From Monosporascus cannonballus (taxonomy: Eukaryota > Ascomycota > Sordariomycetes > Xylariales), in the NCBI GenBank assembly GCA_004154925.1, contig QJNS01000011.1, positions 372,001-436,000 of the forward strand: 64,000 nt of DNA, read 5' to 3'. The notes under the pieces were generated by a model, which saw nothing but the letters and a program-made list of their open reading frames with translations, was not told the DNA's origin and ran no database searches. Shown here piece by piece: positions 1 to 9,355 of the stretch. The position numbers were made by a program, and so were the translations under genes. Position 1 is the first letter of the stretch. The number at the start of each line of letters is the position of its first letter.

Positions 1-728
1 ATCGCCACATTTACGTTATATAAACGATATAACGGGATTCCGTCCCAACGCGATTATATACCGAAAACGCGAAAACTTACGCCGACTAAAAAAAATCGAT
101 TATCGACCGAATCCTTAACCTATATGCGAACGTTTTTTATCCGGCGTTAGCATGTTAAAAATATGGCGAATTTACTGCTTATACAATACGTTGCAAAACG
201 CGTCGGAATTAACTAGGTATCCAATTTTATTAAACATAAAAGAAAACTTAAAACGCATTTAAATTGAAAAATAAATTATCGAACGGTTTTAAATAAAAAT
301 TCAAAATTATTTGGCCAATAATTTAACCTAATTCGAACTACAATTACTTAATATAGTACTGCTGAAAAAGATGTTTTTAATTTTAATAAAATAAGGTTTT
401 TAATAAGGCTTTTTATAATAGCAAGTATAGTTATTATAAATGTTGAAAAACGCGGAAAACTAAAACAAACCTAATAAAGAAATCGGGAATAGTTTATAAT
501 AATATTAATTATCAATTTTTAAAGCTAGGCCTTATTATTATTTATTATTCTTATTGTGAAAAACTAGCTTTTTCGCTAATTTGCCGATAACTCACTTCCA
601 TCCAACTAAAAATTTACTAAAAGCGAAAACGACTGAATAATAAATATACTAGGTTTAAATAAATTAAGCATTTCGACAAATATAGTAAAACCTATATCAA
701 AAATTCGAAACGTCTCCTTGTTCTTGTA
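1..728. other. AT-rich RIP-degraded DNA, no gene recognised
   Basis: Stops are frequent in all frames and TpA is abundant while CpG survives. No conserved protein motif was recognised. The last part directly precedes the copied segment at 729-853. Confidence 0.6.
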
Positions 729-853
729 ATGGCTGCACCATACCATTACGCCACCAGGGCAAAAGATCGGTGGAATGATCGCAATTGTGGCAATCATCCT
801 AGTGCTTACAGCTGCATATATACTGGAGCTCTTACAGGTGACCAGGCCGTAAC
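729..853 (+). pseudogene. Frameshifted copy of a segment of the unknown gene at 9784-10101
   Basis: This stretch is almost identical to 9977-10102 in the same orientation. It shares the encoded block GCTIPLRHQGK and then DRWNDRNCGNHP. Relative to the island copy it has one extra A in the run near 769-773, which shifts the frame, and a small deletion near 823. Several differences are C/T or G/A transitions. The similarity stops at both ends within a few bases. On the right it runs straight into the Fot1/pogo-like transposase relic (LDGH motif from 858). It is therefore probably a captured or duplicated fragment of the island gene. No function is known. The high identity is certain; the direction of copying is an inference. 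Confidence 0.7.
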
Positions 854-854
854 A

Positions 855-1873
855 GTTCTCGACGGTCACAAAAGCCATTATTCGATCAAATTCGAAAGAT
901 ATTGCTAAACTAACGATATTATTATATATTGTATGTCTGCTTATTTTTCTCATCGGCTCTAACCTTTCGACGTATCTTATTTTTGTGAGAATACAGCCCC
1001 TATGAGGATGAGACTGGTTGCCGATCAGCCACCGATCAGCCACCGACCCACTCACTAATATAAATCCACCATCTGGCAGCTAATGGGAAACGCCAGATGG
1101 AAATAACCTAATACATTCACTTCTTGAAATCTGCTCTACGACTGGTCGGAGATCACCTCACCCAGCTCACAGCTATCTATTATCTTACAATTTTTCCGTA
1201 TTAAAACGTGCGTATTCGCTTTATATCGAAAGTCTTATGCAATAGTACGTTATCCATATTGCCAAAAAAGATTTTATCGCCGGCTTTTGTAATACCTTGA
1301 AAGCTGTTATAAAGACTTACAATATTAAATTCGGATTCGAAAAAGTTGGATTTATTGTATTCGATTCTTATCGCGTCCTTTCTGAATTAAAAATTCCAGT
1401 TATACCTATACCGATTATTTCACCGCTTACTTTTGCCAATTTCGCTATTTTTCCACTTATAAAAACCCTTAAAAATGTTATTAAAGCGACTCGACGGAGA
1501 CGTTATTTACAAAAAAAGATCAGAAACTATTAAGGTAGCTCGCCGACAAACATGGTTAAATCGGTAGCTTTTTTAACAAAAAAACAATTTTTTACTTTTA
1601 TACAAAAACGTTTTTCTTCGAAAAAAGAACAGCTACCTATGCGAAAAGAACCATATCCTTAGTAAGCGCTAGAAAAGCAAAAATAGATATTTTTAAAAAG
1701 GAAGAAAATTTATTATAAAAAAATACGAACTTTTATAACTACGAAAAAAGGTGGCAATAAACAATTACAGCTAATAATAGCTTAAGGTGGTCGTCGCAAA
1801 AAGGCTTAAGCGAAAAAACGAAAATATGGCGTTTGTAGCAAGGTCGGATATAAAACGCGTATTTATAAAAAAG
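855..1873 (+). pseudogene. Fot1/pogo-type (Tc1/mariner superfamily) DDE transposase relic, C-terminal half, split by a solo LTR
   Basis: The transposase would cut and paste the element through a DDE catalytic core. What remains starts at the second catalytic-Asp motif, LDGHKSH (858-878). A decayed segment like MPxHSSHxLQPLDV follows (about 930-977). After the LTR at 984-1189 come VLKRAYSLYIESLMQ and the C-terminal region with FGFEKVGFIVFD and RVLSELKIP (about 1330-1400). The end is a zinc-knuckle-like tail, GVCSKVGYKTRIY (about 1828-1866), in which two expected cysteine or histidine positions have become Tyr. In-frame stops are TAA or TAG where CAA or CAG would fit, as expected from RIP. The N-terminal DNA-binding half is missing and is replaced upstream by the copied segment at 729-853. 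The family assignment rests on motif order recalled from Fot1/pogo proteins; dead copy. Confidence 0.7.
979..1194 (+). repeat. Solo LTR, family A (984-1189), with 5-bp target-site duplication
   Basis: A 206-bp unit begins TGTGAGAATACAGCC and ends TATTATCTTACA, a TG...CA LTR. It is flanked by ATTTT at 979-983 and ATTTT at 1190-1194, a perfect 5-bp duplication. The same unit, in opposite orientation, occurs at 49796-50002, 52695-52901 and 60668-60873. It is inserted in the transposase relic, and no internal gypsy sequence adjoins it, so it is a solo LTR. It is much less AT-rich than its surroundings. Confidence 0.92.
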
Positions 1874-1972
1874 TTATAAAGACGTCCAGCAATAAAAAAT
1901 TTGATTAGTTTAAATTACTTTATGGCGTTATGCTTAACGTATTTGACTTTGTTATTAAAAAGTGCTAAAAAC

Positions 1973-2018
1973 CATCCGAAAAGCTATACATCCGAAAAGC
2001 TGATACATCCGAAAATCT
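1973..2018 (+). repeat. Three short direct repeats, likely terminal region of the Fot1/pogo-like element
   Basis: CATCCGAAAAGCT occurs at 1973-1985 and 1989-2001, and a near copy CATCCGAAAATCT at 2006-2018, with a period of about 16 bp. They lie about 100 bp past the transposase remnant, where subterminal or terminal repeats of such elements are expected. The other terminus was not found, so the assignment to a terminal repeat is an inference. Confidence 0.5.
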
Positions 2019-2514
2019 TGTATGGTACGTTATTAGTAATAAGTTACTATATTGGTTAAAAGAGTTAAAAGTAACCAACTAATTTTAAATTCTTATTACG
2101 GATAATAATTTTGGCATTGGATAAACGATTATATAAAAATAGCTTTATCGAAAATTAAGCGGCAAATTTTAATAAGTAGATAAATTCGATATTATATATA
2201 TATATTATATACTTTAAAACAAAATTTGTAACTTGTTTACAACTTATAACATAAACCTTCTAAATAAATTTAAAAACTTGCTATAATAGGGCAAAACGCT
2301 TGTTAACTAGGAAAAGAAATATATATTTATATTAATACAAATACTTTTAAAAAGTATTATTAAAATAATTATTTTAAATTTTCTTATTATGCGTAATTGA
2401 TATTTAAATATCTTTGGGCTTTAAATAAAGCGTTCATATAAATCTAACACCATATAATTATAAATAAAACCTCAAATTACGAAATCGTACTTCAAATAGT
2501 CCATAACGTATATA
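2019..2514. other. AT-rich DNA, no gene recognised
   Basis: Heavily mutated sequence with dense stops. No motif was recognised. Confidence 0.5.
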
Positions 2515-2645
2515 GTGTAATGTAGCTGGAAGCTTGTTGCATGCGCTTTTTTAAGGTGGATTTGGGTGCTCAAATCCCAATTGGGGTTTGGAATTGTTGA
2601 TCTTTTGGTCTTGTGATTAGCGTCGCACCCTCGCTTATCTCACAT
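2515..2645. other. Short low-mutation patch of unknown origin
   Basis: About 130 bp of balanced composition inside AT-rich DNA. It contains a near-palindrome, CAAATCCCAATTGGGGTTTG, around 2571-2590. It does not fold convincingly as a tRNA and has no long open frame. It could be a remnant of a solo LTR or a short non-coding repeat. Confidence 0.3.
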
Positions 2646-5367
2646 ATAGTTGTTAAAACTTAATATCTCATTTTTTATGTACCATAAAAATATACCTTAT
2701 AATATAAATATTTATACGCAAATATATAGTATTAAGAAACCGGATTACATATTGTCTTTTAACGATATCAAATTTATTTCTTATTTAGATGACAGTTTTA
2801 AATACTTTATTTAAATGACGACTAATTTTGAGTTTTCGCGGGAAAACTATATATTTTTGAAATAATGGACGAGTGGACGATTATATTTAAGTATTTGCGC
2901 AAATACAAAAATCATTTCGTCAAGATTTTTTTAAAAATATTGCCCGGATAAAAAACTAAAAAATTTAACAAAAATTAGTCATTTAATAGAAACTAATATT
3001 TTCAGATTTTAGTGATAAATTACTAATATAGTTACGATTATTACAGAAAGGTGTTAAATTAATCATTGTTAAAAATGTTAAATATACTAATAAATAGTTT
3101 GTCAAGAATTATTTATTAATTTGTTCTTTCGTTTTATATTATTTACTATTAAGTAATACGGTTAGTAAATATTCTGATGATTTTAATAATTAACAAATAT
3201 ATTTTTAATTAAAAGTATTTAGTAATATACTTTATAAAAAACAGCGCGATATTTAAATAAATATATAAGTAATATTAGAAAAAATACGATAAATAAGATA
3301 TATGATTTATTATACGCATTTCAACTTCAAATTCCAAAAATCTTATTAAAATATTTTTATTAAATTCAAATCTTAAGAAACAATTTAATATATCGTAGTA
3401 ACGATAATTCGAAAAAGGATATTGTCGAAGACTATCTTTAATACAACGAAAGTAATTTAATTAACAGTTTTACAATTATTTTTCAATTATTTTATTTAAA
3501 TATACGTTTTAACAAAACCGCTTTGATATTATAGTAACGGATCAATAGTATGTTACTTAATTTTTTTATTTAGTAATTGATTTGTTTTATATCTAATATA
3601 TTTCTATATTGATAAAATATATTTAAAGATTTTTGTAATTGAAATATATTTATAAGCCTTAATCAATGTTATTTGAATAATATAAACTAATTGTAATAAT
3701 ATTATTTTACATCCGAATTAAAGTACTTAACTTAAATAATGATATTATATATGATAATAATATTTCCGTGTATACTCGAAACCAATTCGAAAAATGTAAA
3801 AAAGAATACGAAAAATATTTAAAATTCTCTTCAGATAAAACTTAAGAAAATTACCTCATTAAAATAACGTTTTATTAAATAGGTTTTACGGAATATTAAA
3901 TAACAATTTAAAAAATTCGGATAAAGCCAAACATTACGAAAGTAAAATTACGAATTTAGAAACTCTTTATACATTAATTAAATTATTGAAATAAATAGAT
4001 TTTAGTATATAAAACTATATTTGAAATTTGATTTCGCAATGAAAAAAGCTTAACTAATGCCAAAAATAATGGCGTTAGTAAAGAATTGACAAATAGGACT
4101 TTAAAAATTTAAATTTAAAGCTTATTTAAAATAGTCTATTTTTCGACCATATTTTAAATTTATTTTTATAAATATAATAATCTGAAGCCGTAGTGATTAA
4201 ATTAAAATAATATATAAAATAAATCATAAATCTAGAATATTTCAAGCTGGATGAACTTTAATATAAAGCTGTTTTTTATTTTAATTTTTTTGGTTGGTTT
4301 TGTTATAAAATATACAAATATTTATTACCGAAAATATTAATTTAATTATATATTACAATAAGAGAAACAGTCGTAATAGAATAATATCATATATAATATT
4401 TTTATCTTATTAAAAAATAGAAATCTTTAAAATAAAATATTTAAGTAAATTTTGAAAACGTTTTTTTAATTATGTTATGGTATTTTACATATTTTACTTT
4501 CTCAAAAAACTTTTACTTATATCTATATCTAAATAGAACGTTTCCGAATTCATATGTATTATTATACCGTTATTAAAATTATAACTTAATGTTATTATAA
4601 AAATAAAGTTAATTATAATAGGAACGTTTTATTGAAATAATTATAAAATTGTCATTTATTAATAGTTTAATAATTATAATAATATCCAAAATAACTCGTA
4701 TTACGAAAACGCCTTGCCAGTTAATTTTTAGGTTTAAAAAATTACCAAACATTGAAAAAATAATATTCTTACGATATAGAAAAATTTCCGGCTAAAAATA
4801 ATACTGAAGAGTTTAACTAGAAAAATAATACCTAAAAAATGACCCGCCCCTTTTAAAAACCAAGAGAAAACGCGTTTTGTCTAATGATATTTATTTTTAA
4901 AAAAGTAAAATAATTTTAAAATAATATTAATATATATAAAACCGCCGCTTTACGTAATGCTCGCCGATATTCAAGTGTTATTTAATTATTATTTAAAAAC
5001 GCGCTTTTGGAACATTTTATAAGGGAAATTTGGTAATAATTTAAAAGTTAATTTTAATTTTAAGCTTTTGCTATAAGCGTTATATAAAAAACGATAAGGG
5101 TTATATTGATTAAATTATTTAAAAATAAACAATAATTAAAACGAATCTGAACTATTTTAATTTCTTATAATGATTAATTTATATACTATTTATGTCAAAC
5201 AAATGATTACTTAATAAAAAGACATATAATTATTTAAACATATTTTGAATTATTTTCAAAATTTAGCAGAACTGTAAATAAAAAATACGGTTCTCGGTAA
5301 AAAAACCCGGTGATTTATTAAGTAAAATTTGTAACCAAAAGTTTAACCGTTTAAAAAAAGGAACGGG
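2646..5367. other. AT-rich RIP-degraded DNA, no gene recognised
   Basis: About 2.7 kb of extremely AT-rich sequence with stops in every frame. Nothing in it could be tied to a named family by reading. Decayed transposon is the most likely origin. Confidence 0.5.
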
Positions 5368-5480
5368 CAAAGTAATAACGCATAAAATAATAGCGCGTAA
5401 AATAATAATGAGTAAAATAATACAAATTCGGAAGATGCGCAAAATAATAATAATAAAAATGGAAATTTAAACGAGAATTT
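5368..5480 (+). pseudogene. Asn/Gln-rich repeat-coding relic with CAA-to-TAA stops
   Basis: In the frame starting at 5368 the sequence reads QSNNA, stop, NNSA, stop, NNNE, stop, NNTNSEDAQNNNN. Each stop (TAA at 5383, 5398 and 5413) falls where the unmutated repeat has a Gln codon; CAA survives at 5440. The pattern is a short Asn/Gln/Ala repeat of a former protein, possibly a gag or a low-complexity host protein. The frame continues open to about 5540. The original gene cannot be named. Confidence 0.55.
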
Positions 5481-5631
5481 AATTAGGCTTAAAAAATCGG
5501 CGTTATTTAGTTTTAAGATAGCTAAAAGGTTTTGTACAATTTAACTGCAAATTCTTTAATATTATTACTTTTACAGGATTATTTCAAATTATCTCAAATT
5601 ATTTTAACGATTTGATTTATGTATAAATTTT

Positions 5632-6363
5632 TTACCCGCTAGGTACCCATTCCCTCACTCTATCTTTATCAACATTTATCTGATCCATCAGACTGCTGGA
5701 GCGACGATCGGGTCCGGACCGCGATTCAGACTCCTGATCTATCAGATACCGGATTGTATCTTGAAATTGCTGTTCTCGCTCAGCCATCGCTATCTCCATT
5801 AACTTGCAACATATATGGAACCACCCGAGCATCAGGCTCTCCCCGCGCGTGCCCTCGAGGATTCAGAACTCGACCGTCTTGGGTGACCGCCGCGCCCGGT
5901 CGTCCTCCCCTCCGCACGTGCTGAAATTGAAGCCTAACCGTCGGTATTCCTTTGTAGAACCCGATAGCAGTTGCCCGAGCTGGGCCTTAGACGTTGCCCG
6001 CCAGATGGTTTTCAACGCACGCGCCAGGAGGCTTGGCGTGAAGTTGATGCCTGCATGTAGGTGGAAGACGCTATCGGTGGCAGAGATGGTGTCGGGGTGT
6101 ATGTCGGTGGTATCGGTGGCAAGGAGGGTGGCAAAGCGGCTGTGTTCGCGGATGGCAGCGTCCTACGTGTATTTGGTGGTGAAGTTAGGCGATTTGGGAT
6201 CCCGAATACTACGCAAAATTGGTTCCACTAACCAAAGCAAGATCGCAAGCCTCTTGAGCGTAGGTAGAGAGAGAGCTCCATCTATGCGGCCGACATTGGA
6301 TGCGTACATCGCAGGTGTAGTTGACTTGAATAGTATGAGACTCCCATAGACTCGATAGTGCCC
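5632..6363 (-). pseudogene. Amidoligase-like protein relic, C-terminal part, two in-frame stops
   Basis: A single minus-strand frame runs from 6363 to the stop at 5632 and is interrupted only by TAG (6165-6163) and TGA (5865-5863). In order it shows VGRIDGALSLPTLKRLA, a block like LLWLVEPILRSIRDP then SPNFTTKYT, then AIREHSRFATLL, and near the end TVEF, stop, ILEGT. This order resembles fungal putative amidoligases (Amidoligase_2), where a conserved H-V-G motif, an L-K-x-L-A...EP helix and a C-terminal E-F-R-x-x-E-G-T motif occur. Such enzymes are ATP-grasp/glutamine-synthetase-fold amide ligases, and their substrates in fungi are not known. The stops are explained by single transitions (for example CAG or TGG to TAG, CGA to TGA). 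The N-terminal half is absent, and a gag fragment abuts its upstream end. The frame is directly visible; the family name rests on remembered motifs. Confidence 0.55.
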
Positions 6364-6366
6364 TTA

Positions 6367-6636
6367 TTACCTGCGCTGAATCGCCCCAAGGACACCTTGG
6401 CGACGATATCTTGCCTCCAACTCGGGCCCAGTAGCATCTTTGTCCAGGCGAAGCTTAGCCTTGATTGGGATCAGCCAAGTGTCAAACTTGTAGATAACAC
6501 CGTCGAATTTCTCGGGATCAAGGAGGCAAGGATTCGATCGGAATAGCGTCAAGCCTACAGACTCCAGTTGCAAGATGCATTGTTGGAGTTTTTGAAACTT
6601 TGCAACCAGCTTCTGGTAGTCTGCGAGTGAAGCCAT
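6367..6636 (-). pseudogene. LTR-retrotransposon gag fragment, N-terminal end
   Basis: An ATG-initiated frame of 89 codons begins MASLADYQKLVAKFQKLQQ, a coiled-coil-like start, and contains LDPEKFDGVIYKFDTWL then IKAKLRLDKDA. This is the start of fungal LTR-element gag polyproteins, where a D-P-x-K-F-D-G...F-x-x-W motif opens the capsid domain. Normal gag proteins continue for several hundred residues. Here it ends after about 60 matching residues and is followed at once by the amidoligase-like relic in another frame. Composition is normal, so this short single-copy piece has largely escaped RIP. No pol was found nearby. It is a truncated insertion, probably marking the breakpoint that removed the front of the amidoligase-like gene. 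Confidence 0.65.
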
Positions 6637-6818
6637 TGTCGAAATTGAAAATTGCGACTTACAGTGTCACAATCTTCTGCACGATTAGAGTAGCTCAAGC
6701 GGGCTGTTTCGGGGTTCCGGGCGATGCCCTACCCGAGGTCGGTTCCCAGATTTGTCAATCGGTGATCAAGGGAAAGGACTGTCCCTCGTCAGTTCCAAAC
6801 GGATACTTCTTCAGCTGA
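6636..6818 (+). pseudogene. Possible small secreted protein lacking an ATG
   Basis: A plus-strand frame reads (TTG)SKLKIATYSVTIFCTIRVAQA, which looks like a signal peptide with an Ala-x-Ala cleavage site. A roughly 40-residue mature part follows with cysteines in GCF, QIC and KDC, and it stops at 6816-6818. The codon where a start is expected (6636-6638) is TTG, so either the start codon has mutated or the first exon lies elsewhere. It is divergent from, and adjacent to, the gag fragment. It has the size and make-up of a small secreted fungal protein. No homologue was recognised, and chance is a real alternative. Confidence 0.3.
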
Positions 6819-7332
6819 TGGGCTGCAGCCAGTGGATCGGGTCTCAGCTCCTCGCTCATCGCCACTGACTTAGCGACTGCGTATCAGACAATGTCTTCAG
6901 CTGCGTATTTTCTTTCTCGGCGTTTGGGCGAAAGAAAGCTGTTAACCCGGCAAAGGGGATAGTTGAATTGTGTCACTGTGTAGAGGCTACGGTGCTGACA
7001 TGGGATCACGGAGATTGTTGGCAGGCCTAATCGCAGAACTGGACGTGGATTCAACTATTGAGAGAAAGAAGGAAAAGAAAAACATTTCAAGTGCGCACTG
7101 GCGTGCTCGCTTTTGCTGGCGTACTATCACATACGCGGCACACGCTGCACGCCAACCAAGCATGGTGCGGTTGTGACATATTTAGTCAGGGCCTTCCAAC
7201 ACTGCGCGCTCTTGAATAGCAGCCCACCGTCTTTGGCACCCTTCGGCTCTTAACAGCGACTCAGGTCGAGGGTGATTCAAGAACAGGAATAAGAAGTGTT
7301 TTGAATAGCTGAGTGGTCATGGGATAGCGTGG
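6819..7332. other. Intergenic DNA downstream of the ankyrin-vWA gene
   Basis: Balanced composition. Only short frames without recognisable motifs are present. It is the presumed 3' untranslated and flanking region of the minus-strand gene. Confidence 0.5.
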
Positions 7333-9108
7333 TTAGCCTGGAAATGTGGGTTGGCGGAGAGGAGAAGCAATTACCCAGGCCTCGAGGTCCCTCTCTTTCT
7401 GCTTGAGCTCTCGGAACTCCGAGTCTAGTTGTTCTGACACCTCGTTTCAGCACAGCAATTCTCAGCCATAGTTATGTATTATTCCGATAACTTACGTGTG
7501 GTGATGTATACACTTGTGAGTCTCGAGTCATCTTTTAAGCTCTTTAAGAACTTCTTCGAAGACTCCTCGCTTCCGATCTGACTGATCTGGAAGACCACCG
7601 CTGCGAATACAAGTCAGTCATCACACAAGAAAGCTGCACATGTAGAGTAAGAAGAAGGGGTGATATGTGATGGTGGGCCCGTATTACATCGTGGGGGGAA
7701 ACCGTTGGCGAGCAGCCAGTCCTGGCATTTGATTATCTCGTCCCTAAGCGTGTCTCGTGTCTCCTGGGATCCCGATGGGCCTCTCGGTATCCCATCGGTG
7801 ACGATAGAGACAAACAGCGGCCTGGTCATCTTCGTATTGTACACGAGAGGTTCCAGAATTCGCTTCCGCAAATTGACCCCGATCTCAGTTGACCCGCCGG
7901 GTTGAACCTTAGACATGATTTCCTTGACGTCGGGCATCCGAAGGTCATTTGCATGAGCTGGTTCTGTATTTATGAATCGCAGGTGCATCCCGAAGTTGTC
8001 GGGTACCACTTGGGTGCAGATAGAAGCGATTCGGCATACCAGGTCCCGCTGATCGGCCCAGCGGTCTTCGCCCTTGGCATTATGTGCTGGGTCCATCGAG
8101 CCGCTATCGTCTGCACACAACAGTGTTAGCCTGCCTAGCGTAGGTAATATACGGATGGTCAAGGTTGGGTACCGCAGTAGATGACGGGTTGGTAAAGCGC
8201 AAATTTCACGAGACTTTCTGTGTTGGTCGACTGGCCTAGGACCGATGTATCATCGTTCTGCAGGTCGACAGCCTTATTGACGAGCGTCTCCAATAGTGGA
8301 TTGTCGTCTGTTGGGAAGAATTTGTGCAGCTCCTTCTCTTTTACAAAGGTGCTGATGCTCTTCCTGAAGTCTTCTTTAGACTTAGGTTCGGATATTTCCT
8401 GATAAAACTGGATTAGAGAGGGAGCAAATCTCTCTTCCTTGTCCAGCATACCTCTACAAGGTTCCCGGGCTGAGATATACCCTTGTCTCCGCTTATCGCG
8501 AACTTTTTGAAGACCCCATCTATGATTGCGGTCACCTCAGGATTGTCGGCCCAGGCAATAATGAAGAGGGCAATCGCGCTGATAAGGCCTGCGATAGCGG
8601 CACGGAGCTGACTCCTCTGCCGGGTCGACTGCATGGCGTCATCAATCTCGGGCTTGCCCAGTTCGGCGGCCAGCTTTGTGGCCTCGTCCGTAGTGCCACC
8701 GTGCTCGACGAGAAGCCGGATCACCTCGGGATCCCTGAGCCGCCTCAGCTCGTTCTCCAGTGGTGTCGACCCACCATGGAGGGCCGGGTCGAAGTACTCG
8801 GCTCTCGCGTGGTGGCTTAGCAGGTCACCGACGATCTCATGACGGTTGTTGGAGTCCCGCCCTCGAGCCGTCACAATCCACAGTGGGGTACGGCGCTGAG
8901 ACGAGAGGGCATCCACCTGGGCACCCTTGAGGAGGAGGAGCCTGACTGTGTCGACATGTCCATTCTGCGCTGCTAGGGCGAGGGGCGTGAAGCCGACGGT
9001 TCCGTTCCCTCTCTCCGCACTCTGGTCGTCAATCGAGCAAACTTTGAGATAGCGATCCAGTACCGCCTCTGTGAGGACTCCGGCCGCAGCGTCGCTGTGA
9101 AGGCTCAT
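7333..9108 (-). CDS. Ankyrin-repeat, single transmembrane, von Willebrand A domain protein, three introns and one apparent frameshift
   Basis: Exons are 9108-8173, 8110-7688, 7600-7496 and 7433-7333. Splicing keeps frame at each join and gives about 521 residues. The start is the ATG at 9108. Residues 39-68, 72-105 and about 112-140 are ankyrin-type repeats, for example TPLALAAQNGHVDTVRLLL. Residues 170-187 form one hydrophobic membrane-type segment, AIAGLISAIALFIIAWA. From about 313 a vWA domain follows with an intact metal site: DDSGS, the Thr in GGSTEIG, and TDG. The end reads LDSEFRELK...ERDLEAW. This domain order is known from a family of fungal proteins of unknown role; ankyrin and vWA domains both bind proteins. 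The frame shifts once near 8450-8452, where one extra G would restore GNLVEGMLDKEER. It could be a recent loss-of-function mutation or a sequence error. GTATGC there mimics a donor, but the next 90 codons are clearly coding. Confidence 0.85.
7434..7495 (-). other. Intron 3 of the ankyrin-vWA gene
   Basis: 62 bp, donor GTAAGT, branch-like CTGAA, acceptor GTGTCAG. Splicing joins SVYITT to QQLDSEF through a split Gln codon. Confidence 0.88.
7601..7687 (-). other. Intron 2 of the ankyrin-vWA gene
   Basis: 87 bp, donor GTAATA, branch-like CTGAC, acceptor TTCGCAG. Splicing joins ANGFPPR to VVFQISQIG through a split Ser codon. Confidence 0.88.
8111..8172 (-). other. Intron 1 of the ankyrin-vWA gene
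   Basis: 62 bp, donor GTACCC, branch-like GCTAAC, acceptor GTGCAG. Splicing joins VIYC to DDSGSM across a split Asp codon and so creates the metal-binding motif of the vWA domain. Confidence 0.9.
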
Positions 9109-9355
9109 GTTGAAGCAGATACCGTAGGATTCACTGAAATTAGGCCATTGAAAACATGCTGGGAAGTTTGCGGGTTTGGAAAACGACGAATTGGATGAGT
9201 TTTAAAAATGAAAAAGTGCGTATGCCGATTCTTGTCACCCACGACAGAACAAGATATTGGTAATCCTGCCTGTCCTAGGATGTATGGACGTACCAGAATA
9301 TTCCGCCAACAAAACCCCCAAACTTGACCTCAATTTCTCGGGGGCCTGTTTCGGG
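9109..9355 (-). promoter_or_regulatory. Upstream region of the ankyrin-vWA gene
   Basis: About 250 bp of mixed composition before the start codon. No TATA box or operator could be assigned. A run of T and A around 9200-9215 is the only local feature seen. Confidence 0.3.

Noticed and set aside
606..1055. Minus-strand frame of 149 codons with hydrophobic stretches
   Set aside because: It runs across the copied segment, the transposase relic and into the solo LTR, so it cannot be one ancestral gene.
5804..6546. Plus-strand open frames of 181 and 62 codons
   Set aside because: They are antisense to the amidoligase-like relic and the gag fragment, have no recognisable motifs and start outside any plausible promoter.
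7660..8842. Plus-strand frames of 60-81 codons
   Set aside because: Antisense shadows of the ankyrin-vWA exons.
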